A stretch of DNA of 64,000 nt from Hyphomicrobiales bacterium (GTDB lineage: Bacteria; Pseudomonadota; Alphaproteobacteria; Rhizobiales; Beijerinckiaceae). The notes beneath the pieces were generated by a model, which did no database searches, was not told the origin of the DNA, and worked only from the letters and a program-made list of their open reading frames with translations. The stretch spans positions 1-64,000 of the forward strand of contig JAIXUP010000009.1 in NCBI GenBank assembly GCA_027483505.1. The letters are read 5' to 3'. This document shows, piece after piece, positions 1 through 9,156 of this stretch. Numbering within the stretch: position 1 is the first letter of the stretch; every line of letters begins with the position of its first letter. Position numbers and translations under genes: made by a program.

Positions 1-668
1 ATCGCGGTGAACTCGTCGGCGAAGGTTTCGAGCCGGCCTTTGGCCTTGGCGGCGTCAGCCCGCAGCTCGTTGTAGGCGATCACGGCGGGAATGGCGGCGA
101 ACAGGCCGATGGCGGTGGCCAGCAGCGCCTCGGCGATGCCAGGCGCGACCACGGCGAGGGAGGTATTCTTGGAGACGGCGATGGCCTGGAAGGCGGTCAT
201 GATGCCCCAGACCGTGCCGAACAGACCGATGAACGGCGAAGACGAGCCGATGGTGGCGAGGATCAGCAGCTTCTTTTCGAGGCGCTCGCTCTCGCGCTGG
301 ATGGTGACGTCCACCACGCGGTCGATGCGCTGGGCAAGGCTGGCGACCGAGCGGCCGCCATTCTCGAAGGAGCGCTTCCACTCGCGCATCGCCGCGACAA
401 AGACGGCCGACATGTCGGTGACCGGCTTGTTGGCGAGGCTGCGGTAGAGCTCGTCCAGCGACTGGCCCGACCAGAAGGTCTCCTCGAAACGGTCCATGGC
501 GGCCTGGCTGCGGCGGAACAGCAGCGTCTTGTCGACGATGATGGCCCAGCACCAAACCGAAGCGACAATCAGCCCGATCATCACAAGCTTCACCACGAGG
601 TGCGCATGCATGAACAATGTCCAGAAGGACATGTCGATCGGGGCCTGTGCAATCTCGACGGGTGTCAT
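1..668 (-). CDS. tolQ: TolQ, Tol-Pal proton channel subunit (3' end cut by window edge)
   Basis: Inner-membrane proton-channel subunit of the Tol-Pal system (MotA/TolQ/ExbB family), which with TolR energises outer-membrane constriction at division. About 222 codons are visible and the C-terminus lies outside the window. A first membrane segment lies near residues 20-45, followed by the cytoplasmic stretch RSQAAMDRFEETFWSG. The conserved pair of helices contains FIGLFGTVWGIM and LLATAIGLFAAIPA, the TolQ/ExbB signature. The ATG at 668 follows AGGACAGGACAAG, a good ribosome-binding region. It is the last visible gene of the minus-strand run ruvC-ruvA-ruvB-ybgC-glycosylase-tolQ. Family assignment is firm; TolQ rather than ExbB is chosen from the ybgC/ruv neighbourhood. 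Confidence 0.93.
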   Translation of the reverse strand, partial: MTPVEIAQAPIDMSFWTLFMHAHLVVKLVMIGLIVASVWCWAIIVDKTLLFRRSQAAMDRFEETFWSGQSLDELYRSLANKPVTDMSAVFVAAMREWKRSFENGGRSVASLAQRIDRVVDVTIQRESERLEKKLLILATIGSSSPFIGLFGTVWGIMTAFQAIAVSKNTSLAVVAPGIAEALLATAIGLFAAIPAVIAYNELRADAAKAKGRLETFADEFTA

Positions 669-920
669 CTTGTCCTGTCCTTGAACCGCGATCCTTGCGG
701 GACTTGAGCATGCGCCGCGACGCACGCCCAAGGCGGCAACCTGGTTTCTCGATGCCGGGAAATGTTCCCAGACCATCTCGCGCCTGATTCCGGCGAAAGA
801 AGGGCGCAAAAGCTGGTCCGGAACATGGTTTTCCCGTGTTCAAGGCAAGTTAAGCCCTCAATAGGGTTAATGTCCGGTTAGGATTGCGTGCAGCGCAGCA
901 TGGTGCGGCCGCAATCCCCG

Positions 921-950
921 CATCCTTTGACGGGCTCAGGATGAGGATCG
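921..950. repeat. Short dispersed palindromic repeat, copy 1
   Basis: Hairpin-forming element with arms CATCCT and AGGATG around an 11-base loop, followed by AGGATCG. A related copy lies at 29194-29230. It sits in the 296-base gap (669-964) between the glycosylase gene and tolQ. The rest of that gap holds no convincing gene and probably carries a tolQ promoter; an imperfect inverted repeat TTAAGCCC-TCAATA-GGGTTAA is also visible near 848-866. Confidence 0.5.
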
Positions 951-964
951 TGGGCAAGCCTTGG

Positions 965-2194
965 TCAATCCTGCCCCATCTCATGTCCCAGCGCGGTCGC
1001 GAGATCGCCCCTCGGCGCGACCGCGATGCGCTCCAGCCCGAGCCAATGGGCCATGAGCCGCAGCTCCGCAGCCAGCGGCTCCAGCGTCTGGCCTGTATCG
1101 CTGTCCGGCTCGCTGTGGGTCGCCAGCACCAGCAGGACGCCCGCCTGGCGGTCGGCCTTCAGGTCGACCCGCGCCATCACCCGTTCGCCGAGCATGAAGG
1201 GCAGGACATAGTAGCCATGGGTCCGCTTCGCCGCAGGCGTGTAGATTTCCAGCCTGATGCGGGCGCCGAAGAGCGCCTCGGTCCGCTCGCGCTGCCAGAT
1301 CAGCGGATCGAACGGCGCCAACAGCGCCTGCGCCTCGATGCGGCGCGGGGCCCGCGCCTGATGCCAGAGATAGGCTGGTCTGGCCCAGCCTTGGACGGCC
1401 ACGGGCAGAAGTTCGCCGGTCTCGACCAGTTCGGCGACCCTGGCCTTGCTGTCCGCTGGATCGAGGCGGAAATAGTCTCGCAGGCATGGCTCCGTTCCGA
1501 CGCCGTGGGCCGCCGCCGAGATGCGCATCAGTTCGCGCTGGGCGTCGGCTTCCGGCGGCGTCGGGGCCGCCAGCACCGGCTTCGGCAACACGCGCTCGGT
1601 CAGGTCGTAGATGCGCTCGAACGCACCGCGCCGGGTCGCGGTGGTTATCTCTCCGGCCCAGAACAGCCATTCGAGCGCCATCTTGCCCTCGGACCAGCCC
1701 CACCAGCCGCCCTCGCCCTTGCGGTGGACGGACAGCTCGGAGGCGGCGATCTGACCTCGCGCCGCAACTTCGCGCCGGACCGCTTCGATGAACCCGGCCC
1801 TCTCGCGTCCGAATCGGGCAAGGCCGCCATAGATCCCGGTTCCGGCCGCCGCCCGCGCCATGCGCCAGCGGAACAGCGGCTGCATCTCCACCGGCAGATA
1901 GGACGCCTCATGGCCCCAGTATTCGAACAGCTTGCGTCGCCGTCCGTCGTAGGCGAGCGCGTCAAGATCGGCGGTGGCATAGGCTCCCAGCCGCGAGAAG
2001 CCCGGCAGGGTGTGGGCGCGTGCGATGATGTTGACGCTGTCGATCTGAAGCACACCCAAGCGCTGTACCAGCCTTGCCAGCTCCTGCCGGCTCGAAGGTT
2101 CGCGCCCGCGGGGCTTCCCGAAACCCTGCGCGGCCAGCGCAATGCGCCGCGCCTCGCTCAGGGAAAGGGTGTTCGAACCCGGCTTCAGCCCCAT
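965..2194 (-). CDS. Winged-helix DNA glycosylase, YcaQ/AlkX-like (HTH_42 family)
   Basis: A 409-residue protein of the HTH_42 (YcaQ/AlkX/AlkZ) family, DNA glycosylases that unhook interstrand crosslinks or excise bulky alkylated bases. The family's catalytic Q-x-D/Q motif is visible as LQIDSVN, with Q50 and D52; this is the QxD form of the YcaQ/AlkX branch rather than the QxQ of AlkZ. The LFEYWGHEASYLP segment and the C-terminal APFDPLIWQRERTEALF block are also typical. The gene starts 7 bases after the ybgC stop and precedes tolQ, so it appears inserted in the ruv-ybgC-tol transcription unit. Exact substrate is inferred from the family only. Confidence 0.88.
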   Translation of the reverse strand: MGLKPGSNTLSLSEARRIALAAQGFGKPRGREPSSRQELARLVQRLGVLQIDSVNIIARAHTLPGFSRLGAYATADLDALAYDGRRRKLFEYWGHEASYLPVEMQPLFRWRMARAAAGTGIYGGLARFGRERAGFIEAVRREVAARGQIAASELSVHRKGEGGWWGWSEGKMALEWLFWAGEITTATRRGAFERIYDLTERVLPKPVLAAPTPPEADAQRELMRISAAAHGVGTEPCLRDYFRLDPADSKARVAELVETGELLPVAVQGWARPAYLWHQARAPRRIEAQALLAPFDPLIWQRERTEALFGARIRLEIYTPAAKRTHGYYVLPFMLGERVMARVDLKADRQAGVLLVLATHSEPDSDTGQTLEPLAAELRLMAHWLGLERIAVAPRGDLATALGHEMGQD

Positions 2195-2201
2195 CGCGCG
2201 C

Positions 2202-2606
2202 TCATGCCGCGTCGAGCCTGAGCCGCTTGCGCAGGGCCTCGGGAATGCGCCGCGCCTTGCCGCCGCCGACGCATGCGACCTTTACCTCGGCCGTCACGAG
2301 CACCTCCCCGCTGCGCAGCACGCGCTGGCTGAGTTCCATCGTCGCGCCGCGGGCGATGGTCGGCCTGGTCTCGACGACCAGTTCGTCATCCATGAGGGCG
2401 GGCTTCAGCCAGTCGATGCCCATGCTGCGGACGGCGAAGGCCAGCGGCACGTCGCCGTCAAACAGTTCGCGCTGCTCCACACCGAGGGAGCGGATCAGCT
2501 CCGTGCGCCCGCGTTCAAGAAAGCGCAGATAGGAGGCATGGTAGACCACCCCGGAGAAGTCGGTGTCCTCGTAGTAGACGCGGATGGGGAGGAGGTGGGG
2601 GGTCAA
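2202..2606 (-). CDS. ybgC: YbgC, Tol-Pal-associated acyl-CoA thioesterase
   Basis: A 134-residue hot-dog-fold thioesterase of the YbgC/4-hydroxybenzoyl-CoA thioesterase family, cytoplasmic and encoded with tol-pal genes in most proteobacteria. The catalytic signature [13 protein letters not shown] is at residues 11-23. The only start before this motif is a TTG at 2606 that overlaps the ruvB stop as TTGA, implying translational coupling to ruvB. In E. coli ybgC is directly followed by tolQ; here a DNA glycosylase gene intervenes. Length and motif agree with the family. Confidence 0.93.
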   Translation of the reverse strand: MTPHLLPIRVYYEDTDFSGVVYHASYLRFLERGRTELIRSLGVEQRELFDGDVPLAFAVRSMGIDWLKPALMDDELVVETRPTIARGATMELSQRVLRSGEVLVTAEVKVACVGGGKARRIPEALRKRLRLDAA

Positions 2607-3652
2607 GGCTCCCCCTCGTCCCCGAACAGCCCGAACTGCGCGCTTTCGCGTCGGGGCTCGGGCAGCCCCAGATGCCGGAAGGCGGCGACGGTGAGCAGCC
2701 GCCCGCGCGGGGTGCGCTGCAGGAAGCCCTGCTGCAGCAGGAAGGGTTCGATGATGTCCTCGATGGCGTCGCGGGGTTCGGACAGCGCCGCGGCGATGGT
2801 CTCGATGCCGACGGGACCGCCGGCGAACTTCTCCGCGACCATCAGCAGGTAGCGCCGGTCCATCACGTCAAGGCCGATGGCATCGACGTCGAGCAGGCGC
2901 AGGGCCTTGTCAGCGACCGGACGGGTGATCTTCTCGGCGCCGTCGACGATGGCGAAGTCGCGGACGCGACGCAGCAGCCGCCCGGCGATGCGGGGCGTGC
3001 CGCGCGAGCGCTTCGCCAGCTCGTTGGCTCCGTCCTCGCTCATGCCGATGCCCATCACGCGTGCGCCACGCGCCACGATCTTCTCCAGCTCCTCCACCGA
3101 GTAGAAGTTGAGGCGGATCGGAATGCCGAAGCGGTCGCGCAGCGGCGTGGTCAGAAGCCCGGCGCGTGTGGTCGCCCCGACCAGCGTGAATTTCGGCAGG
3201 TCGATCTTCACCGACCGGGCAGAGGGGCCTTCGCCGATGATGAGGTCAAGCTGGTAGTCCTCCATCGCCGGATAGAGGATTTCCTCCACCGCCGGGTTGA
3301 GGCGGTGGATCTCATCGATGAAGAGCACGTCGCGTTCTTCGAGATTGGTGAGTTGAGCCGCCAGATCGCCCGCCTTGGCGATGACCGGGCCGGAGGTGGA
3401 GCGGAAATTGACGCCCATCTCGCGGGCCACGATTTGCGCCAGCGTCGTTTTGCCAAGGCCGGGCGGGCCGACGAACAGCACGTGGTCGAGGGCGTCGCCG
3501 CGCGTTTTCGCCGCCTGGATGAAGACCTTGAGGTTGTCCTGCGCTTGCTGCTGGCCGATGAATTCGCCGAGCTGGAGCGGACGGATCGACTGGTCGATGT
3601 CATCCTCGCGCTTGGCGGAGTTGAGCAGGCCGGGGCGTTTGTTGTCGCTCAT
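2603..3652 (-). CDS. ruvB: RuvB, Holliday junction branch-migration ATPase
   Basis: AAA+ motor that with RuvA drives Holliday junction branch migration. The 349-residue length is normal. Walker [10 protein letters not shown] lies near residues 62-70, Walker B LFIDEIH near 110, sensor-1 region LVGATTRAG near 160, and the C-terminal winged helix ends in FLQRTPRGR. It is separated from the upstream ruvA by about 255 bases, unusually wide for this operon, and overlaps ybgC downstream by four bases. Confidence 0.97.
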   Translation of the reverse strand: MSDNKRPGLLNSAKREDDIDQSIRPLQLGEFIGQQQAQDNLKVFIQAAKTRGDALDHVLFVGPPGLGKTTLAQIVAREMGVNFRSTSGPVIAKAGDLAAQLTNLEERDVLFIDEIHRLNPAVEEILYPAMEDYQLDLIIGEGPSARSVKIDLPKFTLVGATTRAGLLTTPLRDRFGIPIRLNFYSVEELEKIVARGARVMGIGMSEDGANELAKRSRGTPRIAGRLLRRVRDFAIVDGAEKITRPVADKALRLLDVDAIGLDVMDRRYLLMVAEKFAGGPVGIETIAAALSEPRDAIEDIIEPFLLQQGFLQRTPRGRLLTVAAFRHLGLPEPRRESAQFGLFGDEGEP

Positions 3653-3907
3653 CAGCGCTGTTTGGCCCGAATTGCAGCCTTGCGCAAGCGAGGCCTGAGC
3701 GGGCTAGAGGTCCATGTCCAGCTCGAGCATCTCACGGCAGGCGATGCGCGCGTCCGCCGTCCCCGCCGACAGCAAGGTCAATTCGGTCGTCCGGTGCGCG
3801 GCCCGCGATCGCAACGGCGTCATCGTCCCGCTGGCCGATGCCCATCTGGCGGGCAGTATCATGGTCGGCAGATGGCCCGGCGGTGATTGCCGGTCTGGGC
3901 TGGGCGT

Positions 3908-4525
3908 TCATTTCGCCAGCTCCTTCAACCCTTGCCGGATCAACTGTCCGGCTTCCGCGCCGTCTCCGAGCGCCTTCATGGCTGCGGCGATGGCCGATTG
4001 GGCCTGTGCCTGAGGATATCCCAGATTGACCAGCGCGGAGACCGCATCGCTGACCGGGCGCGGCGCCGCCTTCGCGTCGAGCGCTCCGGACAGCTGCGCC
4101 AGACCAGGATCGACCATCCCGAATGCGGGCGCCTTATCCTTCAGTTCAGCGCAGATGCGTTGCGCGAGCTTGGGGCCAACGCCGTTCGCGCGTGCAATCT
4201 GCGCCTTGTCACCGGTCGCGATGGCCGTGGCCAGGTCGCCGGGATCGAAGATCGACTGGAGAGCGAGGGCCACTTTCGCGCCGACGCCCTGAACGCTCTG
4301 CAACACTCTGAACCAGTTCTGCTCCGCTTCGCTCCTGAAGCCGAACAACCGGATTGCGTCCTCGCGGACCTGGGTTTCGATCCAGAGCGAGGCCGCTTCG
4401 CCCGCCTGGGGCAGCGCCTGCAGTGTTCTGGATGAGCAGAACACCACGTAGCCCACACCGTGAACGTCGACGATGACATAGTCCTCGCCGTAGACATCGA
4501 TAGTGCCCTTGAGCCTGCCGATCAT
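3908..4525 (-). CDS. ruvA: RuvA, Holliday junction DNA-binding protein
   Basis: Tetrameric junction-recognition subunit of the RuvAB complex. The N-terminal OB-fold begins [16 protein letters not shown]. The helix-hairpin-helix motifs include [11 protein letters not shown] and [11 protein letters not shown], and the C-terminal domain III binds RuvB. The start is placed at the ATG at 4525, giving the family-standard MIGRLKG and preceded by TTGGGTGA; an upstream in-frame TTG at 4537 is less likely. It lies 51 bases after ruvC. The 255-base spacer to ruvB (3653-3907) contains only short unrecognised reading frames. Confidence 0.96.
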   Translation of the reverse strand: MIGRLKGTIDVYGEDYVIVDVHGVGYVVFCSSRTLQALPQAGEAASLWIETQVREDAIRLFGFRSEAEQNWFRVLQSVQGVGAKVALALQSIFDPGDLATAIATGDKAQIARANGVGPKLAQRICAELKDKAPAFGMVDPGLAQLSGALDAKAAPRPVSDAVSALVNLGYPQAQAQSAIAAAMKALGDGAEAGQLIRQGLKELAK

Positions 4526-4576
4526 GAAATCACCCAATATGAACTGCCGGGACTTTGAATGTTATACCTGACCGCG

Positions 4577-5086
4577 TCACGGTAAGCTGCGCTGCAATCG
4601 TGCAAGGTGCCCCCGGTGCTGGGCGTGCGTGATGGCTATTGCAAGGGCGTCTGCGGCATCTTCTGTCTTTGCATCTGATTTTGGCAGCAGAATCTTGACC
4701 ATGGCCGAGACCTGTCGCTTGTCGGCATGTCCGGTGCCGACCACGGTTTTCTTGACCAGATTGGCCGCATATTCCGCCACTTCAAGCCCTGCCAATGCCG
4801 GCACCAGCAAGGCCACGCCGCGGGCATGGCCAAGCTTCAGGGTCGCCTGCGCATCCTTGTTGACGAAAGTCTCCTCGACAGCCACCTCGTCGGGCTCATG
4901 CTCGGTCAGAACCTGGCTCAGGCCGTCATGGAGCTGGCGCAGGCGCTCCGCCGTCGACAGCTTGTCGCTGCTCAGCACGGTGCCGCAGGCCACGAACGAG
5001 AGCCGGGTGCCCTCCTGCACGATGAGTCCCCAGCCCGTCTTGCGCAGGCCGGGGTCAATCCCGAGGATGCGAATCGGTTTGGCCAT
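4577..5086 (-). CDS. ruvC: RuvC, Holliday junction resolvase
   Basis: Endonuclease that resolves Holliday junctions (RNase H fold, Mg2+ dependent). The 169-residue protein has the catalytic acidic residues in place: D11 in [14 protein letters not shown]71/E72 in [13 protein letters not shown] and the aspartate pair in TEDAADALA (D143/D146). It is the first gene of the minus-strand ruvCAB run; its promoter must lie in the 62-base gap shared with the divergent TauE/SafE gene at 5149. Confidence 0.96.
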   Translation of the reverse strand: MAKPIRILGIDPGLRKTGWGLIVQEGTRLSFVACGTVLSSDKLSTAERLRQLHDGLSQVLTEHEPDEVAVEETFVNKDAQATLKLGHARGVALLVPALAGLEVAEYAANLVKKTVVGTGHADKRQVSAMVKILLPKSDAKTEDAADALAIAITHAQHRGHLARLQRSLP

Positions 5087-5148
5087 GGTCCAGTTCTAGA
5101 AGGGCGGTCCGGCTTGCGTCGCCTGCTTTGCGCAGGCATGCACATAAA

Positions 5149-5931
5149 ATGACACTGTTCGAAGCAATCGCCGGCGCCATTCGGTTCGATGCGGCGCTGG
5201 CCGTGCTGGCGGGTGCCGCGTTCCTCGGCGGCTTGGTGCGTGGCTTCACCGGCTTCGGCTTTGCCATGATCTTCATGCCGATCGCCGGGCTTGTCGTGCC
5301 GCTGCCGTTGGCATCCGCACTGATCTGGGCGCTTGACGCGCCCTTCGCGCTGCCGCTGGCGGCCCGGTCGCTGCGAAAGGCGCAATGGCGCGAGGTCATT
5401 CCGCTGCTGATCGGCGCCACGCTGCTGCTGCCGGTGGGCATCTGGCTGCTCTTGTCCGTGCCGCAACTGGCGATGCGCTGGCTGATCGCCGGCCTGATCC
5501 TGGCGGCCGTCATCGCCATGGTCACGGGGTGGCGCTGGAAAGGGCGGCCGGGCGTACCCTTGTCGCTTGGCGTCGGCGGCCTGTCCGGGCTCGGCGCCGG
5601 CCTTGCGCAACTGGGCGGCATGCCGCTCGCGATCTTCTGGCTCAGCGCCCAGAACAAGTCAGCCGAGCAGATGCGGCATGATCTGGTGACCTACTTCGCC
5701 TGCGCCACAGTGATCTCGGCGATCCTGTTGAGCTGGAACGGCATCCTGACCTGGGCCTCGCTGACGGTGGCGCTGCCGCTGCTTGTGCCCTACGGGACCG
5801 GCGTGCTGATCGGAACGAAGAGCTATGGCCTCGCCAGCGAGCGGACATTCCGCCGCATCGCCTATGCCGTGATCATGCTGTCAGCGCTGATCAGCCTGCC
5901 GCTCTGGGACGGCGTGCTGGGCCGGGGCTGA
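5149..5931 (+). CDS. Sulfite exporter TauE/SafE-family membrane protein
   Basis: A polytopic membrane protein of about 260 residues in the TauE/SafE (DUF81) family, implicated in export of sulfite, sulfoacetate or other organic anions. The N-terminal half has the family glycine-rich segment GGLVRGFTGFGFAMIF, and a second repeat begins near GVGGLSGLGAGLAQLGG. At least seven hydrophobic segments are apparent. The ATG at 5149 is preferred over an in-frame TTG at 5128. The stop abuts the stop of the convergent yebC gene with no base between them. Substrate is unknown; a sox cluster elsewhere in the window is not close enough to imply a link. Confidence 0.85.
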   Translation: MTLFEAIAGAIRFDAALAVLAGAAFLGGLVRGFTGFGFAMIFMPIAGLVVPLPLASALIWALDAPFALPLAARSLRKAQWREVIPLLIGATLLLPVGIWLLLSVPQLAMRWLIAGLILAAVIAMVTGWRWKGRPGVPLSLGVGGLSGLGAGLAQLGGMPLAIFWLSAQNKSAEQMRHDLVTYFACATVISAILLSWNGILTWASLTVALPLLVPYGTGVLIGTKSYGLASERTFRRIAYAVIMLSALISLPLWDGVLGRG

Positions 5932-6678
5932 TCAGGTGGTCAACCGGGCCATCACCTCGTCGGACACCTCGAAGTTGGAGAAGATGTTCTGCACGTCGTC
6001 ATCATTCTCCATGGTGTCGAGCAGCTTCAGCATCGATTGCGCCTTGTCCTCGTCGAGCATCACCATGTTCTGCGGCTTCCACACCGCCTTGGCCGTGTTC
6101 GGTGGCCCCAGGATGGCTTCCAGCGCTTTCGACACCTCGGACAGGTCCGAGAAGGCGCAGGTGATGGTGTGGCCGTTCTCATCCGACTGCACGTCATCGG
6201 CGCCGGCCTCAATGGCCGCCTCCATCACTTTGTCGGCGTCGCCGACCGTGGCGGGATAGGCGATCTCGCCGACCCGGTCGAACATGAAAGTGGCCGAACC
6301 GGTTGCACCAAGTTCGCCGCCCGCCTTGGTGAAATAGGAGCGCACATTGGCGCCGGTGCGGTTTCGGTTGTCGGTCAGAGCCTCGACGATCATCATGACG
6401 CCGCCCGGGCCGCGACCCTCGTAACGCACTTCGTCATAGGTTTCGCCGTCATTGCCCGCGGCCTTCTTGATGGCCCGCTCGATGTTGTCCTTGGGCATGT
6501 TCTCGGCGCGTGCGGCGATCACGGCCATACGCAGGCGCGGGTTCATGGCCGGGTCCGGCAGACCGAGCTTGGCCGCCACGGTGATTTCGCGCGCCAGCTT
6601 GCCGAAGAGCTTGGAGCGCATCGCGTCCTGCTTGCCCTTGCGGTGCATGATGTTCTTGAACTGTGAATGCCCGGCCAC
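5932..6678 (-). CDS. YebC/TACO1-family translation or transcription regulator
   Basis: A 248-residue YebC/PmpR/TACO1 protein. The family N-terminus is evident as [19 protein letters not shown], followed by [12 protein letters not shown] and [13 protein letters not shown]. Members of this family have been described as DNA-binding regulators and as factors that relieve ribosome stalling on proline stretches; which role applies here cannot be read from sequence. The start is GTG at 6678, preceded by a strong GGAGG. In many alphaproteobacteria yebC lies next to ruvCAB, as it does here, although the TauE/SafE gene intervenes. Confidence 0.94.
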   Translation of the reverse strand: MAGHSQFKNIMHRKGKQDAMRSKLFGKLAREITVAAKLGLPDPAMNPRLRMAVIAARAENMPKDNIERAIKKAAGNDGETYDEVRYEGRGPGGVMMIVEALTDNRNRTGANVRSYFTKAGGELGATGSATFMFDRVGEIAYPATVGDADKVMEAAIEAGADDVQSDENGHTITCAFSDLSEVSKALEAILGPPNTAKAVWKPQNMVMLDEDKAQSMLKLLDTMENDDDVQNIFSNFEVSDEVMARLTT

Positions 6679-6810
6679 CTGAGCCTCCGTCCTGTCAAAA
6701 GGTGTCCGTCGCCAGAAACCGGCGCTGCGAACTGCCCGAAATCGATTTGGCCCGGCTTATCACAAAGCTTTCGCGCTTGAGAAGCAGGCAGGCAGGGGTG
6801 GTGACACGTT

Positions 6811-7470
6811 CTAGGCGACAACCATCTTCGTGAGGGCCAGAATGCCCAGCCAGGCAATGCCGCCGACAACAACGAAGGTGTAGGTCAATCCGGCGGCAGC
6901 GATGGTTGCTCCGATGATCAGAACGACCCCATCTTCTGCCATGACCGCAAGCGCGATCAGGACCGTCGCAATCGCCACCGGAAAATTCGTTCCGGGAAAT
7001 GGGATGATGATCGAGATCGAGCATAGCAGGGTAAACAGTCCGACAGCGCGGTCCATCCGGTTCGAGAACAGGACTGTCAGGCGCGGCTTCAGGATCGCCT
7101 CAATCCGGCGCAGGCGCGGTTCCACCGCGTTCACGATGCGGACCAGCGTTGTCCGCCGTATGCCGCGACGTTCGATGGCGGGGGGCAGCCAGGGTGTCGG
7201 GCGCCCGACCAGCATCTGGTAGCCGATGAGAAAGAGCGGGATGCCGAAGATTTCGCCAATGCCGGGCGAGGGCACGAGGTTCGGCAGGCTGAACAGGATC
7301 ATCAGCAGCCCGTAGCCGCGCTCGCCGAAGGCATCCATCATCTGGCGGACCGTCACCGCCTCGCCGGTCGCATTGTCGGCGATGGCGCGCAGGATATCGC
7401 TGGCGCGGGCATGCTCGAAGGCGGGGTCGCTGTGCAAGACCGGGTGCTCGGCCGGCGGTTCGCCACTCAT
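6811..7470 (-). CDS. ExoD-family exopolysaccharide synthesis membrane protein
   Basis: A 219-residue integral membrane protein of the ExoD family, named from a Sinorhizobium gene affecting exopolysaccharide production and alkali tolerance; the molecular function is unknown. The family core GYGLLMILFSLPNLVPSPG, with its FGIPLFLIGYQMLVGRPTPWLP continuation, is near residues 50-95, and the conserved polar loop RLRRIEAILKPRL follows. Three or four hydrophobic segments occupy the C-terminal half. The gene starts two bases after the stop of the phosphoesterase at 7473, so the two probably share a transcript. Confidence 0.88.
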   Translation of the reverse strand: MSGEPPAEHPVLHSDPAFEHARASDILRAIADNATGEAVTVRQMMDAFGERGYGLLMILFSLPNLVPSPGIGEIFGIPLFLIGYQMLVGRPTPWLPPAIERRGIRRTTLVRIVNAVEPRLRRIEAILKPRLTVLFSNRMDRAVGLFTLLCSISIIIPFPGTNFPVAIATVLIALAVMAEDGVVLIIGATIAAAGLTYTFVVVGGIAWLGILALTKMVVA

Positions 7471-7472
7471 GC

Positions 7473-8297
7473 TCAGGTCTCCCAGAAGGCCGGCTTCTGT
7501 TCGACGAGATGGGGCCCTATCCGGACCGGCGAGACATGGAGCGCCAGCCCGCTGCGGTCATCGATCTCCACGGCCACACCGCAGAGGGTGCCGTCGCCGC
7601 CCGCAGTCTCCCAGCGCTGCAGCGGGGTCTTCTGGATCATGCGCCGGATCGGCTCGTGCCGGTCAAAGCCGATGACAGACTGATAGTCGCCGCACATGCC
7701 GGCATCGGTCTGGAAGGCGCTGCCGCCCGGCAGGATGCGGGTGTCCGCGGTCGGCACATGGGTGTGGGTGCCGACGGTAAGCGAAACGCGACCGTCGAAA
7801 TTCCAGCCGAAGGCCTGCTTCTCGGAGGTCGCCTCGGCATGGATGTCGAGCACGATGGCATCGACAACCTCGCGCAGCGGGGCCTGGGCGATGGCCTCCT
7901 CGACGGCGCGGAAGGGGTCGTCGAGCGGCTCCATCTCGATCCGCCCCATGACGTTGATCACCAGCACGCGCTGGCCTTTCGCCGTCTCCACCATGGCGGC
8001 GCCCCGCCCCGGCGTGCCCGGCGGGTAATTGGCGGGCCGCACCAGCCTGTGCTGGCGTTCGATGAAGACCAGCGCCTCGCGCTGGTCCCAGGCATGGTTG
8101 CCCAGCGTGACCGCGTCGGCGCCCGCGTCGATGATTTCCTGGCAGATGGCTTCGGTGATGCCGAAGCCGCCGGCGGCATTCTCGCCATTGACCACCACGC
8201 AGTCGAGGCCCCAGCGCTGGCGCAGATGCGGCAGCCGTTCGGACACGGCGACCCTGCCCGCGCGCCCGACGACATCACCCAGAAACAACAGACGCAT
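7473..8297 (-). CDS. YmdB-type metallophosphoesterase (TIGR00282 family)
   Basis: A calcineurin-like metallophosphoesterase of the YmdB/TIGR00282 family, whose Bacillus member hydrolyses 2',3'-cyclic nucleotides. Metal-binding motifs are visible in order: MRLLFLGDVVGRAGR, VVVNGENAAGGFG, TLGNHAWDQ, and VGTHTHVPTADTRILPGG near residue 190. The start at 8297 gives the usual MRLLFLGD; an in-frame ATG four codons upstream (8309) is possible. It ends three bases before exoD and follows the 5-FTHF cyclo-ligase gene by about 66 bases, suggesting one minus-strand unit downstream of 6S RNA. Confidence 0.92.
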   Translation of the reverse strand: MRLLFLGDVVGRAGRVAVSERLPHLRQRWGLDCVVVNGENAAGGFGITEAICQEIIDAGADAVTLGNHAWDQREALVFIERQHRLVRPANYPPGTPGRGAAMVETAKGQRVLVINVMGRIEMEPLDDPFRAVEEAIAQAPLREVVDAIVLDIHAEATSEKQAFGWNFDGRVSLTVGTHTHVPTADTRILPGGSAFQTDAGMCGDYQSVIGFDRHEPIRRMIQKTPLQRWETAGGDGTLCGVAVEIDDRSGLALHVSPVRIGPHLVEQKPAFWET

Positions 8298-8363
8298 GAT
8301 GCTCGACATTGTGCGCGGCGTGGAGTTCCGACTTGTGCCGGAAAACGCGCAAAGGTCAACGCG

Positions 8364-8966
8364 TCAGCTCTTGCGGCGATCCGGAATCGTGATGCCGCGC
8401 TCGGTTGCGACGGCGTAGAGGCTCTGGTCATGCGGCTCAGCCGGCACCTCGGCGATCTCCTGCGCGGCATAGGCAAGGCCGATGGCGAGGAGCGGGCCTT
8501 GCGCCGTGAGCGTGGCGATGGCCCGGTCATAGTGGCCCTTGCCATAGCCGAGGCGGTGGCAGCGCCGGTCAAAGGCCAGAAGCGGCACGATCAGGGCCGT
8601 GGGCTGGACGACAGGCGCGCTTTCAAGGGGGATCAGCGTGCCAAAGCCGCCCGGCATGATCGGCTCCCAGGGGGTCCAGCTCCGGAAGGCGATCTCGCGG
8701 CCATCGCCGTCTGCGCGCCGGACCATCGCGGGCAGGGCCAGCGCGATGCCACGCTCCTTCAGCGCCACCATCAGCGGCCTGGGGTCGGCCTCGGAGCGCA
8801 TCGGCCAGTAGGCCGCCAGCGTGCCGCCGAACCCGTCCAGCAGCCCGGAGGCCAGCAGGTTCTCGGTGAGCTGCTGGTCCCATTCGAGCCGGTCGTCGAT
8901 CTCGAGCGCGTCACGGCGTTTCGCTGCCTCGCTGCGCAGCCCAGCCTTCAGCGCAACAAGGGTCAT
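8364..8966 (-). CDS. 5-formyltetrahydrofolate cyclo-ligase
   Basis: Converts 5-formyl-THF to 5,10-methenyl-THF with ATP (YgfA/MTHFS family). The characteristic substrate and nucleotide region LIVPLLAFDRRCHRLGYGKGHYDR lies near residues 125-148, and LAAYWPMRSEADPRPL contains the conserved basic and acidic residues. The start is set at ATG 8966 (MTLVALKAG), which gives a normal length of about 200 residues; an extended reading frame to 9035 would run into the 6S RNA 3' region. In many proteobacteria this gene lies immediately downstream of 6S RNA and is co-transcribed with it, the arrangement seen here. Confidence 0.93.
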   Translation of the reverse strand: MTLVALKAGLRSEAAKRRDALEIDDRLEWDQQLTENLLASGLLDGFGGTLAAYWPMRSEADPRPLMVALKERGIALALPAMVRRADGDGREIAFRSWTPWEPIMPGGFGTLIPLESAPVVQPTALIVPLLAFDRRCHRLGYGKGHYDRAIATLTAQGPLLAIGLAYAAQEIAEVPAEPHDQSLYAVATERGITIPDRRKS

Positions 8967-9019
8967 GAAAGAAGCCTCGGGCAGACGGAACAGTGCGGAG
9001 CCACCATGGCCGTTGGGTT

Positions 9020-9152
9020 TTCGATCCCGGGACACCTACAATGTAGGTGGGCGCCGTTTGTCCTGGTCCACGGACCAGGTCAGGAACAGCTCCCGGACGG
9101 ATCAATAAGGGCCCGGGGATACATTTCCCTGACGAACCGGGCAGCCCCGCCT
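9020..9152 (-). ncRNA. ssrS: 6S RNA (SsrS), regulator of RNA polymerase
   Basis: The minus strand immediately upstream of the 5-formyl-THF cyclo-ligase gene can fold into a 6S-like rod. A closing stem pairs GGGCTGCC (around 9141-9148) with GGCGCCC (around 9050-9056). An internal helix pairs GTCAGG with CCTGAC. An open bubble separates this from a helix pairing CCCGG with CCGGG. A perfect CCTGGTCC/GGACCAGG inverted repeat and a CACCTAC/GTAGGTG hairpin lie toward the 3' side. Synteny with the cyclo-ligase gene is the classic 6S context. A promoter-like TTCACA-17-TACATA is positioned to start transcription near 9150. The 3' end is uncertain by some tens of bases. Confidence 0.78.
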
Positions 9153-9156
9153 CCCC

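Noticed and set aside
3704-3911. Small reading frames in the ruvA-ruvB spacer, one of 59 codons starting at an ATG that overlaps the ruvA stop (3911-3732) and another in frame with ruvA ending at 3704
   Set aside because: No recognisable domain, composition like shadow frames, and no clear ribosome-binding site beyond the overlap. Conservation in relatives would be needed to accept either.
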